Assembly: GCA_900239685.1 (NCBI GenBank)
Contig: OENT01000312.1
Coordinates: 1 to 64,000, forward strand
DNA from: Rotaria macrura
Taxonomy: Eukaryota > Rotifera > Eurotatoria > Philodinida > Philodinidae
Reading direction: 5' to 3'
DNA: 64,000 bases
The position numbers and the translations under genes were made by a program. Within the stretch, counting starts at the first letter, position 1; each line of letters begins with the position of its first letter. Under the pieces are notes generated by a model, which ran no database searches, was not told the origin of the DNA, and saw only the letters and a program-made list of their open reading frames with translations. Below, piece by piece: positions 1 to 12,200 of this stretch.

Positions 1-1113
1 GGAACCGTTTAGGGTTTCGTGTGGCACCTTTTTTTCTTTCAGTGCAGTAGAAGAAAAAAACAACTTTCACGAATATCTGAAGGGTACCTCAGAAATGAAT
101 AAATGATGTTTTTGCAAAGCATACTTTACAAGTATGTGAAAACTCTCAGGATCGATACAGTTTTTATTATCGACTATAATTTTAGCTTTATTCTGCACCG
201 ATGACGACCTTTGATCATACATCGATATCGGGGACTAAAAAAATAGCTGAACTTCGTTACACGTATTAGGGACACTGAGAGTATATTTCTAATTGAATGC
301 GACCATGTTTGAGACTAAGAAAAAGACTAAGACTGAGACTTACCAACACGACTGAGACAGAGAGTCTCGGTATATTCCTAGTGATGAGGATTTACCATTC
401 GATGATGGTTTCGCGGCTATAAACAATGCTAGAATATCTTGAAATCGTGGAATACGAGTGGTTGATAACGTAAAGCAAGAACTCTAGTAAAACATTCTGT
501 TGAGTTAAAATTAGAAATAAAATATATTTCTTCACAAACAGGCTGCTTGCTCGCTTCTGGAGAAACATGTGAGTTCATTACCCACTGATCAATTTTGTCA
601 AACATTCAAGAGCAGCACTGGTTTTTGTTTGAATAATAAAACTTGATATTTATCTATCATATTGGAAAATTTCTTTTTGCATTTCAAAAACTTCGATAAA
701 TGCAGATCACGTATTCGTAAATACATTTATTTTCATAATTCTACGGATATCGACGGATAAAATAAATGTGGAAACATCGGATTTTAATCCGAGTATCATG
801 TGTGCATGAAAAAGTAAAACTATTTGACGACAGATTGATTTTTATCAAACTGTCTAAAAAACCATCCATCGACGCACTAAGGAGCTGTCACTTAAGCGCT
901 GTCGATGATCTCTTTTTACCTCGTAGGACACGGCGAGAAGTTAGTTTCAGAGCCTTTATTTATTCGCAAAAATGAACACGTGTTTGTTTTTTTTTCAAAA
1001 TTATTCACATAAAATGGGGCTTTAATGTTCGACCAATCAGAATGTGTACAATTACAGAAGCAATTTCCTTTTAAGTATGTGATACTAGTTCACTTTTGAC
1101 ACGGTGGCCTGAC
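1..1113. other. AT-rich stretch, no gene recognised
   Basis: I see no coherent coding sequence here. Short open frames lack family motifs, codon structure or splice signals. A GACT/GAGACT-rich patch lies around 310-375. The stretch ends at the target duplication of a hAT-like element. Confidence 0.5.
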
Positions 1114-1121
1114 CTTCACGC

Positions 1122-1458
1122 CAGTGGCGGAGCNCCCCCCCCCCCCTAGAAAGTTTTGAGACCCCTAGCGAGATTTTAGAAAGTACATTTTTTTATATAA
1201 ATATGTAGTAATGTTTGCAGTTTCATGTTTTAGCCAGCGTTGCCAGATATGAAACTCAAAAACCCATCACAAACCGGGAAAAACTTTCAAAATCCCCCAA
1301 AAAATCCAGAAAAATCTTCAAAAATTCAAGAAGAAATTCAGAAAAACTGTCAAAGTTGCCAAAAAATTCCAAAAAGACTTTCAAATTCGAGAGAACTTAT
1401 TTTAGTGGGCTGAGCCCCCTCCTCCCCCCCCTAGTCAAAAATCCTGGCTCCACGACTG
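1122..1458. mobile_element. Short non-autonomous hAT-like element (MITE)
   Basis: The left end reads CAGTGGCGGAGC and the right end is its near inverse complement (GCTCCACGACTG), giving imperfect terminal inverted repeats of about 12 bp. The element is flanked by CTTCACGC (1114-1121) and CTTCACCC (1459-1466), an 8-bp target duplication with one mismatch. CA..TG ends with 8-bp duplications are the hAT signature. The interior has a C-run (with one N at 1134) and A-rich sequence and no transposase, so the element would depend on a transposase supplied elsewhere. Confidence 0.75.
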
Positions 1459-1466
1459 CTTCACCC

Positions 1467-1940
1467 AATGCTGTATGTCAATGATATATCGCTCCTACGT
1501 TTAACGTAAGTTACTGTCAAGTATCTTTGGACTAGATGACTCAGACTTTTTTCTTGATGTTTTAGATGTCATTTTGTAGGTCGTGTAATTTTCTATCGAA
1601 TGCTGTAAAATAGCTGAAGTTATTTTTGATCGTCAGAGCAAAGGTTTCTTCGAAAATCCAGATAGCCCAATGTTCTCACAGAAAATGACAGTTTTTGGCA
1701 TAACTCAGCGATTCCTTGCCGGATCATTCTCATCTTTGAATTTGAACGAGATATCGATGAGACGGTGCTATGCACAAAATTTCATGCTAATCGCTCGATG
1801 TTCTCACAAGTTATCGTGTAAACGGTCAGACGGACGGATACATAGACCAATTTTATAGTGTACTCACTTTTTGAGTACACAACACTTTTTATTGAGTACA
1901 CAAAAGGTGATTCGAAACTACAAAAACAAAAATAAGAGTT
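1467..1940. other. Non-coding stretch with a small perfect hairpin
   Basis: No gene is seen. At 1858-1880 GTGTACTC and GAGTACAC form an 8-bp stem around a 7-nt loop. The preceding segment (about 1600-1857) has the look of a dispersed repeat fragment, with a run of GACGGACGG-type words, but I cannot assign a family. Confidence 0.4.
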
Positions 1941-1943
1941 TCC

Positions 1944-2178
1944 AGAGATACTAGAAATCAACGGAAATCACAAGAAATCACGAGAAATCACAAGAAATCA
2001 ACAGAAATCGACTGAAATCACTGGAAATCACTAGAAATCATTGGAAATCACTGGAAATCACTTGAAATCACTAGAAATCACTAGAAATCACTAGAAATCC
2101 CTAAAAATCCCTAAAAATCACTGGTAACCCCTGGAAATCAAAAGAAATCAAAAGAAATCAAAAGAAATCAAGAAATCA
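1944..2178 (+). repeat. Degenerate 10-bp tandem repeat (GAAATCACTA-like)
   Basis: About 23 copies of a roughly 10-bp unit built on AGAAATCA, joined by variable dinucleotides (CT, AA, CA, TT), run head to tail. Copies diverge at the linker positions and drift near both ends. It is a minisatellite-like array with no coding potential. Confidence 0.85.
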
Positions 2179-3400
2179 GTTTGTTCCCCCTTGGTATCTT
2201 TACTTCAATTGAAATTGCTTTTTAGTGTTTATAACTGGCTTAATTACGGGTCACACACCTATTCATCCCTTTTTCGAAACATGAAAGGACCCCATACTTT
2301 TGAAAGCATATTATTCTATCCTAAAATTCATTAGAAGTCTCAATTTTGGATTATTCATGATAAAAGATAAATTAAGATTTTTGGACAAATAAATATTCTT
2401 AGACAAACACTTATGTGATTCTGTCTTTATCCATTGAATTTCTAAACGACGGAAACTCTATACGGCCATTAGCGTCTTAAAGACTTATACTGGATTCGAC
2501 TGAAGTAATTCTGCACTTGAGTCATGAATATCACTGTCTGATTCCTGGAGAAATCAAAAGACTGAAGCAGACCGGAATCCCATAAAAAGCTCCTCCTTCG
2601 GCACACATCCTGAGATGCAATGTAAATTAGGATGAATAAATAATACCGGTGAGTTCTATTTAACAAGTGGAAACCTGATGAATTATTCCCGATCCGTAAA
2701 ACCATCCAAATGAACAAAATTCACCAAGCAATATACCTGATGATCACGAAAATACAACAAACGGTAGCTTTTTCTTAGACCTTTACATTTTGTGATCAAA
2801 ATAATAACACCACTTCACGACAGAAAATTCGAATCCTTTATTACTTTTTCGATCCGAGCTTCCATTCGTCAGAAAGCGGGACAATCGGAAATTCAATTGC
2901 TGAAAAGTAAGATTTTTTATCTTAACTCCTGTCTCTATTTTGATGGAACTTTGCAATAGGTTTTCGGGGCCCAGGAATTCGAATCCGTTATTACTTTTCT
3001 CCAATTGTAATTGTATTGGTGAGAAACGCAGCACTTCGCGTGAGCTTTTTCTCGTCGTTTAAACGTAAGTTGTTGGTAAGGGGCTTATCTAATCGGAGCG
3101 TTGAGCAAATACTAATACCTTATAGAGGCGTAGTATTTATTGCGGCAGGATAGTGAAATATTGGAAGCTTTGGTGGATGTGGATGATTTGCTTTTCTTGT
3201 AAGTAATTATTGAATGATGCGCTTCGTTACAAGACTGCTTAACATGTGTTTTGTGTTTTCGATATTCTGGGAAAATACCTGTCACTTTTCATGGTATGAA
3301 TCATGAGATCCGTTATGTATATTTGAGTATTTTCACTTAATACTTTTGTCTCATAAAGTCATTTGTCAGATCAGTCGAAGAGAAAATCATTATTTCTTTT
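2179..3400. other. No gene recognised; short direct repeat
   Basis: Small open frames on the minus strand carry no recognisable domain. A phrase beginning ATTCGAATCC and continuing TTATTACTTTT occurs near 2827 and again near 2978, which suggests an old local duplication. Confidence 0.35.
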
Positions 3401-3411
3401 ATTTGTGTCTT

Positions 3412-3584
3412 AGCTCCAAGATATAATGACGAATTCATAATGGTGAGTTCGATATTAATGCTTTTAAGCTGATCAACTGTTCAATTTTTATTTAGATTCA
3501 GCGACAGATGAACTAGGAATAATGGTGAGTTCGATTTTGAAAGTTGAAAGCTTATGAACTGTTTCATTTCTATTTAGATTCAAT
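3412..3584 (+). repeat. Tandem duplicated exon-intron-like units
   Basis: Two consecutive units have the same layout. A 29-nt segment ending in AATG is followed by GTGAGTTCGAT, then an AT-rich stretch, then TTTATTTAG|ATTCA. This looks like two tandemly duplicated introns of about 55 nt, each with a consensus 5' splice site and TTTAG acceptor, separated by a 29-nt micro-exon. No recognisable protein is encoded, so this is probably a remnant of a duplicated gene segment. Confidence 0.5.
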
Positions 3585-4135
3585 ATCCCAAGTCGGTGGT
3601 TTCATGAACCAGATGCTGCAGGAACTGCTGGAGAAGATGTGGTAGAGTGACTGTATACTGTAGAAAAGCACGTGAAATCGGTGGTAAATTGCGAATGGTA
3701 CCCATGCCGACAACTTTCCCAAGTTTTGGTAGTGGTTTCTACCAACTTGCTATGTTTTACGGCAAGAGTCTTTAGAAATCATTGGAGAAACTTAAGTAAA
3801 GTTTGCGGGCTGAATGCTGCTACGTTCCAGCGATTATTCAAGTGCTCCTGCAGGATACAATTACTTGCCCGCGTCTTTATTGTCTGCCCTGGCAAGATCC
3901 GGCGTGCAGAACGATCGACCTGGTTTATAGGGATCCGGTGGTTCTCATTTGAGATCGGGAACAATGCAACGTCAGAAACCTTTAATCCGTTTCTGAGGTT
4001 GGTATGCGAACGAAGTTTTCATTTCCTTTTTTGGTTTTTGAAGTCTCGGAAACCCTTAAAGGGTTTCAGATAGTAACAAACTCGGAAACCCTCTGCGGGT
4101 TTTATGGGATACGGTTCTTTTAGAGAGCATCGTGT

Positions 4136-4470
4136 ACTCTCTAAAAAATAACTGTTTCCCAGAAAACCAACGCAAAAAGGTTTGCGAGGCTCGGAAACTC
4201 TTTTCTTACTCTCGGGAACTGTTTCAAGGGTTTCCGAAAGCTCGGAAACCCATTTTTTACCATCAGAAACTCTTAAAAGGTTTCCGATAGTAACAAACTC
4301 GTAAACCGAAAATGGTTTATGAGCCTCGCATACCCTTCCAAGCGTTTCCGAGCTTCGGGAACCATTTTCGGTTTACGAGTTTGTTACTATCGGAAACCTT
4401 TTAAGAGTTTCCGAGCCTCGCAAACCTTTTTGCGTTGGTTTTCTGGGAAACGGTTATTTTTTTAGAGAGT
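4136..4470. mobile_element. Fold-back MITE with ~65-bp terminal inverted repeats
   Basis: The left arm starts ACTCTCTAAAAAATAAC and continues through a CCAACGCAAAAAGG block. The right arm is its near-perfect inverse, ending TTTAGAGAGT. A second inverted pair inside (about 4268-4410) makes almost the whole 335 bp a hairpin. No open frame is present. A shorter inverted TTTTAGAGAG/CTCTCTAAAA pair overlaps the left edge. No clear target duplication was found, so the superfamily is unassigned. Confidence 0.7.
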
Positions 4471-4479
4471 AGAGCGTTT

Positions 4480-7400
4480 ATTTTTACGATGCTACACCGC
4501 TTTTGACCTGATTGCTTAATTGCCGTCTTGAGAAAAGGAATAAATTTTCACTTCCATGTCTGCTCATATTTAAGATAGAGTATTTCAATCATACTTCGAA
4601 TCCACTGTAAAACGAGAAATCTGTTTCAGAAATCACGATGCATATTTTTCTAGAGCTCATTAAGGGAAACAAGATGCACTATATGGGTTAGCATTTGGAG
4701 TGAGCTTAGATGGAAAAAGTGACTATTTGGATATGAGGCATTGAGAAGCCGTGAAAACCTCACAAGTAAAATGCGTATTTTTCTTTGAAATCTTTGCATA
4801 TCTCTTCGAAATCCCTCTCGACCACTCTGAAAATTCAATGGCAGAGTGATTTTTGGCTGCTCTTTCTTTTAGTAGTCTCTGAATTTCAAAATTGTCTGAT
4901 TCTGTGTGCAGCCATTCACAGAGACCATCTGAAAAATTCGAGGACTTTGAACGAATTTTTTTCTCTTCTCCCCATCACAGATTTTAGCCCATATGAAATT
5001 GTACCTAACCTAAACTTCTTATCTTCAGACCTCTCCTGGTTAATGAGATACAGGAGTACTAAGTCGCAGCCACCACCATTATAACTAAAACATAAGCACA
5101 CCTGGCCGTGAAAATTCCTTTCTTTTCGTCAGAAGAAAATGAAGCAATTAGCTCAAAATCGGTGTACCATCCTAAAAATAAACGCTCTGCACGATGGGGG
5201 AAACCATATGTTTCATACTTTTAGTAGGAGGGTGGTTGCACGAACTTTCAGGACAGTGGGATATATTAACAGCTTTGATTTTCTCAAACAATAGCAGCTT
5301 CGCTTTGTCATTGGCCCTGGTACAACTTTCGTTGTTTGTATGTTGACCCAATAAAATATGAATGTTTAAATCTTCCTCTGGCTCGAATGTGTTGATGCAA
5401 GATTCATTTGAACAGAAGAAAAATGTTTTTAATGTTCGATCAGATCTTCAAAGGTATATTGATGCAAATCTAGAGTATGCATTTGTTAAGGGACGATATC
5501 TATCGCCTCAACAGCCTCCACGTTGTGTTTCCTTTCTGTTTTCCTTTCTCGTTGGTCATCCATATCTATATGTATAGTATGTCGATGATTTAGTTTAGTG
5601 AGAAGATAGTTTGTTTTAGAGTGGGTCGTCTTCGCTATCGAGCGAAGTGGCAAAGCCACTACTTCGTTGTTTCGTTCGTTTTTTCATCATTCAAATAAAC
5701 ATAATGAAGATGATTCCTAACAGCATTAATGAATGAAATAAACACGAGTGCGTTCTCCAGTATAGTTCACCACACTTGTTACCAAATGAATCGAAGGAAT
5801 AGAACGGGAGCGTGAGTGTCGGTGTTGTTTCATCTTATCCGAACTTACATTCACATTATAGGATTGTTTTTTTTGAAGTTAACTGCTAAATAAAAAACAT
5901 GAACGCCTAAAAAACTCGTTTAAACGGTTACATGATCTCTCAATCACATATCTTGACACGTACTGGCATGAGAGTAAGAAGCGTCATGACAACGTCTTGA
6001 AATGTCTAACGGAGAGCAGACCATGAAGTTGAAGGTTTCTATTAGTTATGATGAATCAAGGTTTGAAAAGTTCGATTGACAGTGTTAATACGTTCAAAAC
6101 TAAGATGTACTTGATTGAATTGGAATTCCCAAAAAATAATCGTTTTAATTCTTTTGTCCGTGTCATTATTATATAAGAATTAGCTGTTCATGGAATAGTT
6201 TGTAATTTTTTGACTTTCGATTTCTCTATTCTACTTTTATCATTAAGATGAAAATATGAGATATTGACGATTAATGATACTTTGGAATACAATTTCGAGT
6301 CGATGCTTCTGAATTTCTTAATAAAAATACGGCACATTGAAATTTGAACCTACAGTAGTTTCAGACACCACTGAGTTACTGATCCATTCGCCACATGTAA
6401 AAATCTCAACAAATATCTGTAGAGAACTATGATGGAAGCGAGAATATTGTTCCAGGTGAATGAGATGTGTAAGATAATCGATTTGCATAGGTATCGTGAC
6501 AATTCTCTTCAAGGATTCAAGTATTCGAACGAGAGCATTGCAAATAAACGAAAGTAAAACCAAGACATAGCTAGGTTATCAGTATTGAATTTTAGTCCTG
6601 TTCTAAGAATACAGAGATTGATGGTGAATTTCCTCTCGAGGAGACGTGATTGAACTCTCGTTCGAAGAGGACGTTCAAATTGAAATAAAAGTATCAGAAA
6701 AAAAAACTCACTGAAAAGCATTACTGCGACAAATGAGTTTGCTACAGACACGAAGAAAATCAATACTTTAACGAGAGCGCACGAATATCTATCTTGAGCA
6801 ACAGTTCATTCATAAGAGATACTAACGTCATTTTTTCGGTTTCTATTTTAAAAGAAAAATGATGGTCTTTTGTGCTGGTCAATCGTAGAATAAGATGTCT
6901 GTCTCAGTTTACTTCTTCATTTCTGGAGGCTTTTTTCAGTAGATTTTTTTGAAGAAAGAAAAAATGTTGTTACATCTGTTAGTGCTCTTCAAATCAAGAG
7001 CTGAAAAAGAAGCGAAACTTTGACGATGCAGAACTGCCTCGAACAATTCATATTATATTAAAAACACAGCATGAAAGTTTTATCGTTCCAACATAAGAGA
7101 ACGCAGGCATATGTGAGATGACATTCTCAAAATTATAATGATTATCATACTTTTCATAAGAAAAGTGATGGAACAAGACTTATCGATGCAGTTTTGTTCA
7201 CATTGAAAAACATCCAATGACAAAATTAGGTTCTCTTGATGACCATAGTAGAAGTGTGCTTTCTCAGGACGATTTTAACTATCAAAGGAAATTTCTGCCG
7301 CAATATTAATTCTTTTTGTGCCTGTCGATAAATTGCTATGAATTAGCCGACTAAAACGACCCCTGGTAGAGTGAATCAATGTAGCAACAGTATATCTTGT

Positions 7401-7490
7401 TTTTCTTTCTTATGCTCGTCTGTGACTGGTTGGGAATCGCTCGAGTAGTCTATTTAAACGTAGTAACGGTGGCATGAGACTCAAACATTC
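4480..7490. other. Three kilobases without a recognisable gene
   Basis: Several open frames of 60-100 codons occur on both strands, but none shows a known motif, consistent splice structure or neighbours in frame. I regard this as intergenic or heavily decayed sequence. Confidence 0.4.
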
Positions 7491-7693
7491 TACATATTGA
7501 AAAATTTCACTTATTGCATCGGCCTCCGAGTTTCAATGACGCACGCGTCCATTTCGTCCAGAGCTCGCATCGAATGGTTATGGAAATCGAACAAGATCCC
7601 CTTTTTTCTACTCAGCCAGAGCACGGGAGTAACTTTTCTGACGTCGAAAAAGCAATTACCGAAGATGCATTTCAATAGAAACACTCAGAAATT

Positions 7694-8521
7694 ATGCTTG
7701 ATACTTATCATATCGACTTCAAACGCTCTATTCAAATATATAATACTAACGCAAACCAACAACGACCCATCAAACGTGTTGATCAGAGTAAGTCGACAGG
7801 CGAAGTGAGACTGAGAGAGGCTAGATTCTTGTCAAATCCGATCCATCCATCAACACCTTTCATGTCACAGACAAACTGATTGATGTTCTTCAGCGAATAT
7901 TATAAACATTATGATATCAACGCGGGCAGCAGTCTGAAAGATGCAAATAACGTCCGAATGTTAATTGACAAAGTCGCCGAAGGTATTATCATTGAAGAAA
8001 AACTGGTAAGCAAACAAAAGGAGGCAGAATGGATAGCAGATAAACTCTTAAAGGTAAAATATGGCAATGTTGCTCTCATTTTTACACAATGAAATCATTT
8101 TCCTATCAGAAAAGGAATGAATACAAGATACATGCTGGTGACGAAACAGCATGAGGATGTTTGGAAAAGAAAAATTATAACGTTCGATCCTTTTCCTTAC
8201 CTTATTGCTATGCTAAAGTGTAACAGGGATTAAAAGAAGGTGACTGTCTATCGAGGCGCTAACTAATAAGATGATTTGATCGACAAATATCAGGATAATT
8301 TGGGTGCGTATCTTACGTTTCCAGCGTTTACACCAACAAGCTGAAATCGAAAAATCACTGAACAATTTGGTAACGTTCTTTTTCTCATTAATATTAGTAC
8401 CTTGGAAAGAACCGACGTCTCACCATACTCGGATCATCTTAATGAAGAAGGAACATTGCTTACAATAGATTTTGTTTTTTATATACGATCGTGTACATTT
8501 GACGCTAACAAAAAGAAATGA
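7694..8521 (+). pseudogene. Mono-ADP-ribosyltransferase-like pseudogene
   Basis: Arginine-specific ADP-ribosyltransferases transfer ADP-ribose from NAD+ to proteins. Their R-S-E fold is recognisable here in one continuous reading frame. VYRGAN (about 8246-8263) carries the R motif. TFPAFTPTS (8315-8341) corresponds to the FxSTS motif. A stretch reading EQFGNVLFLIN and then NEEGTLLTIDF corresponds to the strand containing the catalytic glutamate, which here appears to be glycine. The frame holds stops at 8231, 8264, 8267 and 8342 but no frameshift. Upstream, a frame rich in Lys/Glu (7880-8053) ends at a GTAAAA donor, with a TATCAG acceptor near 8109, and may be an N-terminal exon. I recall this family as expanded in bdelloids. 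Four stops and a lost catalytic residue argue for a dead copy. Confidence 0.6.
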
Positions 8522-9230
8522 GTTATTGGACTTTCCATTTGAACCTTCGGTTATATGCACAGTTATTTCTCAAATTTAGACGAACCAAAATAGTAAAATA
8601 GTACGTCTCTTCCTTGTTCTGAATAAAATAATACTCTAATGATGATGCCGGATGCGTCTTTAATCACTCAAGTCACCACAGCTACACCCCAAAATGGTAT
8701 TTATTCATTTCATAATAAAGGCAAACTTCCGGACGATGTTTGAATAAAGCATCGTCAGCGCAGATTTTCTGTATTTAAATTTTTGATTTGTTTGACTAGA
8801 AAACCTTGGCAAAATAGTGATTACATTAATCGGATTGTGCTTCACTAGATTCATGGAATGAACTTCTTCTTGTATCGTTAATTAGCAACTTCTCGATGAC
8901 TATGTAGCAAATAAGCCAATGGATAGTAAATCAAATCTAAATCGCCTCTATCCTAATCAATAGAACTTGACTACAAATGTGAAATGATTCGAAACTAACA
9001 TATAGTACCTCAATAAACAAGATCATATTGTTTAGAGTGGGTGTGCATTTCGGTGCCGATTTGAAAGAAATAACACCCACACCCTTCAAACCCATAACCC
9101 TACATCGACAACCACCCATACCAACCCACACCTACGCACCCCACCTACACACCAACACACCTACGCACACACTCACATGCCTACACCCACACCCACACTC
9201 ACACCTTACAGAACATTTTTCGCCATACCT
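8522..9230. other. Intergenic, with a CCCACA-rich tract
   Basis: No gene is seen. Bases about 9055-9207 are a C/A-rich degenerate tract of CCCACA, CACACC and CTACAC words on the plus strand, ending close to the 3' end of the LRR gene. It resembles degenerate telomere-type repeats but is not a perfect array. Confidence 0.5.
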
Positions 9231-12200
9231 TCAAGCTTTCACGCCTTCTTTATTACGTTCAATGAATTCCATCAAACATGTATAAAGTTTCATGCTGATT
9301 CCATTGCTACCAACATTTAGTCTAGTAAGTGTCTGTGTGCCACAAAATGGATATTTGTAGTATAATTATGAAGATAGACTCAGACTCACTGTATTATGTT
9401 TTAATGCGTCGGCCACATGTTGTCCTCCCTCATTTTGTATTTCATTCCCATAGATATCTAGTGCGTTGAGCGTCTGTATGAAAAAGTGTGGATGTTCCTA
9501 TGATATAGATGAGGATAGCATCGGACTCACGGTATTATGTTTTAATACGTCAGCCAGATGCTGCGCGCCGTGAGTTCCGATTCTATTATAGCTGAGATGT
9601 AGTGAAGTGAGTGTCTGTGTGGAAAGAGTGGATGTTTGTACGATACAGATGATGATAGAATGAGATTCACTGTATTATGTTTTATTGCATCAGCCAGATA
9701 CAGTGCACCATCGGTTCCAATTCCATTATAACTGAGATCTAGTGTAGTGAGTATCTGTGTGAAAAGAGTGGATGTTTGTACGATACAGATGAAGACAGAA
9801 TGAGACTCACTCTATTATGTTTTATTGCATCAGCCAGATACAGTGCACCATCGGTTTCGATTCCATTAGAACCGAGATGTACTGAGGTGAGTGTCTGTGT
9901 GGAAACAGTGGATGCTGGTACGACACAGATGAGGATAGAACGAAACCCACGGTATTATGTTCTAATGCGTGAACTAGATGTCGCGCTCCCTCCGTTACAA
10001 TTTTATTGCCGTAGAGCTGTAGAGAGATGAGTTTCTGTACGAAAAAGTGTGAAAATTTGCATCATACGGATAAGCATGGAATCGAGCTCACGGTATTATA
10101 TATTAATGCGTTAGCAAGATATTGTGCTCCCTCGGCTCCGATTTCATTAGAATTGAGCTCTAGTGTGGTGATTGTCTGTGTGGAAAGTGTGGATGTTTGT
10201 ATGATACGGATGAGGATAGAATGAGACTCACGGAATTATTTTTTAATGCGTCAGCAAGATATTGTGCTCCCTCGGCTCCGATTCCGTTAGAGTTGAGCTC
10301 TAGTGTGGTGATTGTCTGTATGGAAAGTGTGGATGTTTGTTTGATATAGCTGAGGATACAAAGAGACTCACGGTATTATGTTCTAAGGCGTCTGCGAGAT
10401 GTTTTGCTCCCTTGGTTCGGATTCCATTTTGGCTGAGACCAAGTGACGTGAGAGTCTGTATGAAAAAGTGTGGATGTTTCTATGATACCGATGAGTATAG
10501 AATGAGACTCACGGTATTATGTTTTAATGCGTCAGCTAGATGTTGTGTTCCCTCCGTTGCGATTTCATTGCCGTTGAAATGTAGTGTGGTAAGTGTCTGT
10601 AAGAAAACGAGTAGATATTTGTATGTTGCGGATGAAGATAGGGATGCACCGATTCCGATCCGATTCTTGACTCGGAATCGGTTGGAATCGGCCGGAATCC
10701 GTCTGAATCGGTATCCGAATAGATCGGAATCGGTCAGAATCGTGATTAAAATGGATTAGAATCGGTATGGAAATGGCTTGAATTTCCTGGCATTGATCAA
10801 ATTTCTCTGAAAGTAACAAAAATTCATCAAATCTGATAAAAAGACGTCATCAAATAGCATCTAGATATAACTATAGTTTAGGCAAAAGTGAAAAATATTG
10901 AATCAACCTGGAAATGGTTAATCTATCATTTTGTTTTACAGAGTAGATAAATTTACAATTTCTTTTACATAAGTTAGCTCTCTATTATTTGATAATTATT
11001 TAAGAATTGGATTCATTTTAATATAATGGCGGTTTCTTCATGGCTTCGTTTTTTCTAGCAATTAATATGTATTACACATTTAAATTATGCTGCTAAGTAC
11101 AGCTATAGATTGGTAGTAATTATTTCAACTAAGTTCATTGCATACTATATTCTTGTTACTAGCATACAATTATTGGATGACTCGGTGTTTTATGGCAGAA
11201 TTACACGATCATTACAAAAATTACCTTTCAGACCGACAGAAACGAATTTTTGTATAATTAGTCATGATGTCTATATTGGAAGTCAAGCAAACAACCAAGA
11301 TATTTTCGAAATAGTTTAATCTATTATTCATTAAAATTTGATATAGAAAAAGTATTTTTCGTCGGAGATTTTCTTGCGAAGTTTTCCTATTGTAGTAAAT
11401 GAACTAGTTGATGATAAAGTGGACGTTGTTACTATGGGTGCGACAGCTCCAGCTCCACAGCTCTCGAGAGCTGCGCAAAAGAGCTGGAGCTCAACAACAG
11501 CTTTAAGCAAAAAGAGCTGACCTTCCGAACAACACCACATTCCATAACTTTTCAAGCGCTATCCTAGGGGGGATACTAGGGGTGGGAATTTACCGTTACC
11601 GACCCGTTACTTTACAAGGTAACGGTAACGGAAAATCTACTAGTTACCCGGTAACGGGTAACTTTTTCCGTGACTCGATAGCAAGTAACGGTAACGGAGT
11701 AACGGAACAACGATTCTTCCAATAACTTAGCAGCAAAAGGAATTTTAGAGAAAATAAGCAAATACTGAAAAGGTTAACTAAAATAAATCGGGGTCGTGGA
11801 ATCCGAATCTGCTATCAGATTAGAAAATATTCTACTGTGTTTTCTGTACCCAAGGAAAGTATTTAGGAGAAAATAAGCGAATATTATATTTATTTTCACT
11901 CTGATACCTTCTATGGTTCCAGAAAACGCAGTAGAATATTTTCGAATTCTGATAGCAGATTCGGATTCCCCGACCCTGATTTGCTTTAGTCAACATTTAC
12001 AATATTCGCTTATTGTCTCTAAAATTCCTTTTGCTGCTAAGTTATTGGAAGAATCGTTGTTCCGTTACTCCGTTACCAAGTAACTGTTAAGGGACCGTTA
12101 CCGTTACTTGGTATCACGTCACGGAAAAAGTTACCCGTTACCGGGTAACTAGTAGATTTTCCGTTACCGTTACCTTGTAAAGTAACGGGTCGGTAACGGT

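Noticed and set aside
2735-2790. U1 snRNA-like words (ATACCTGATGATCACGAA)
   Set aside because: Only a short resemblance; stem-loops and the Sm site of U1 cannot be placed.
9028-9285. Plus-strand frame rich in His, Pro and Thr
   Set aside because: Translation of the CCCACA-rich tract; no gene structure.
9776-10759. Plus-strand open frames with repeated CVESVDVCMIRMRIE-like segments
   Set aside because: They are antisense shadows of the LRR array, repeating at its 140-bp period and running through its introns.
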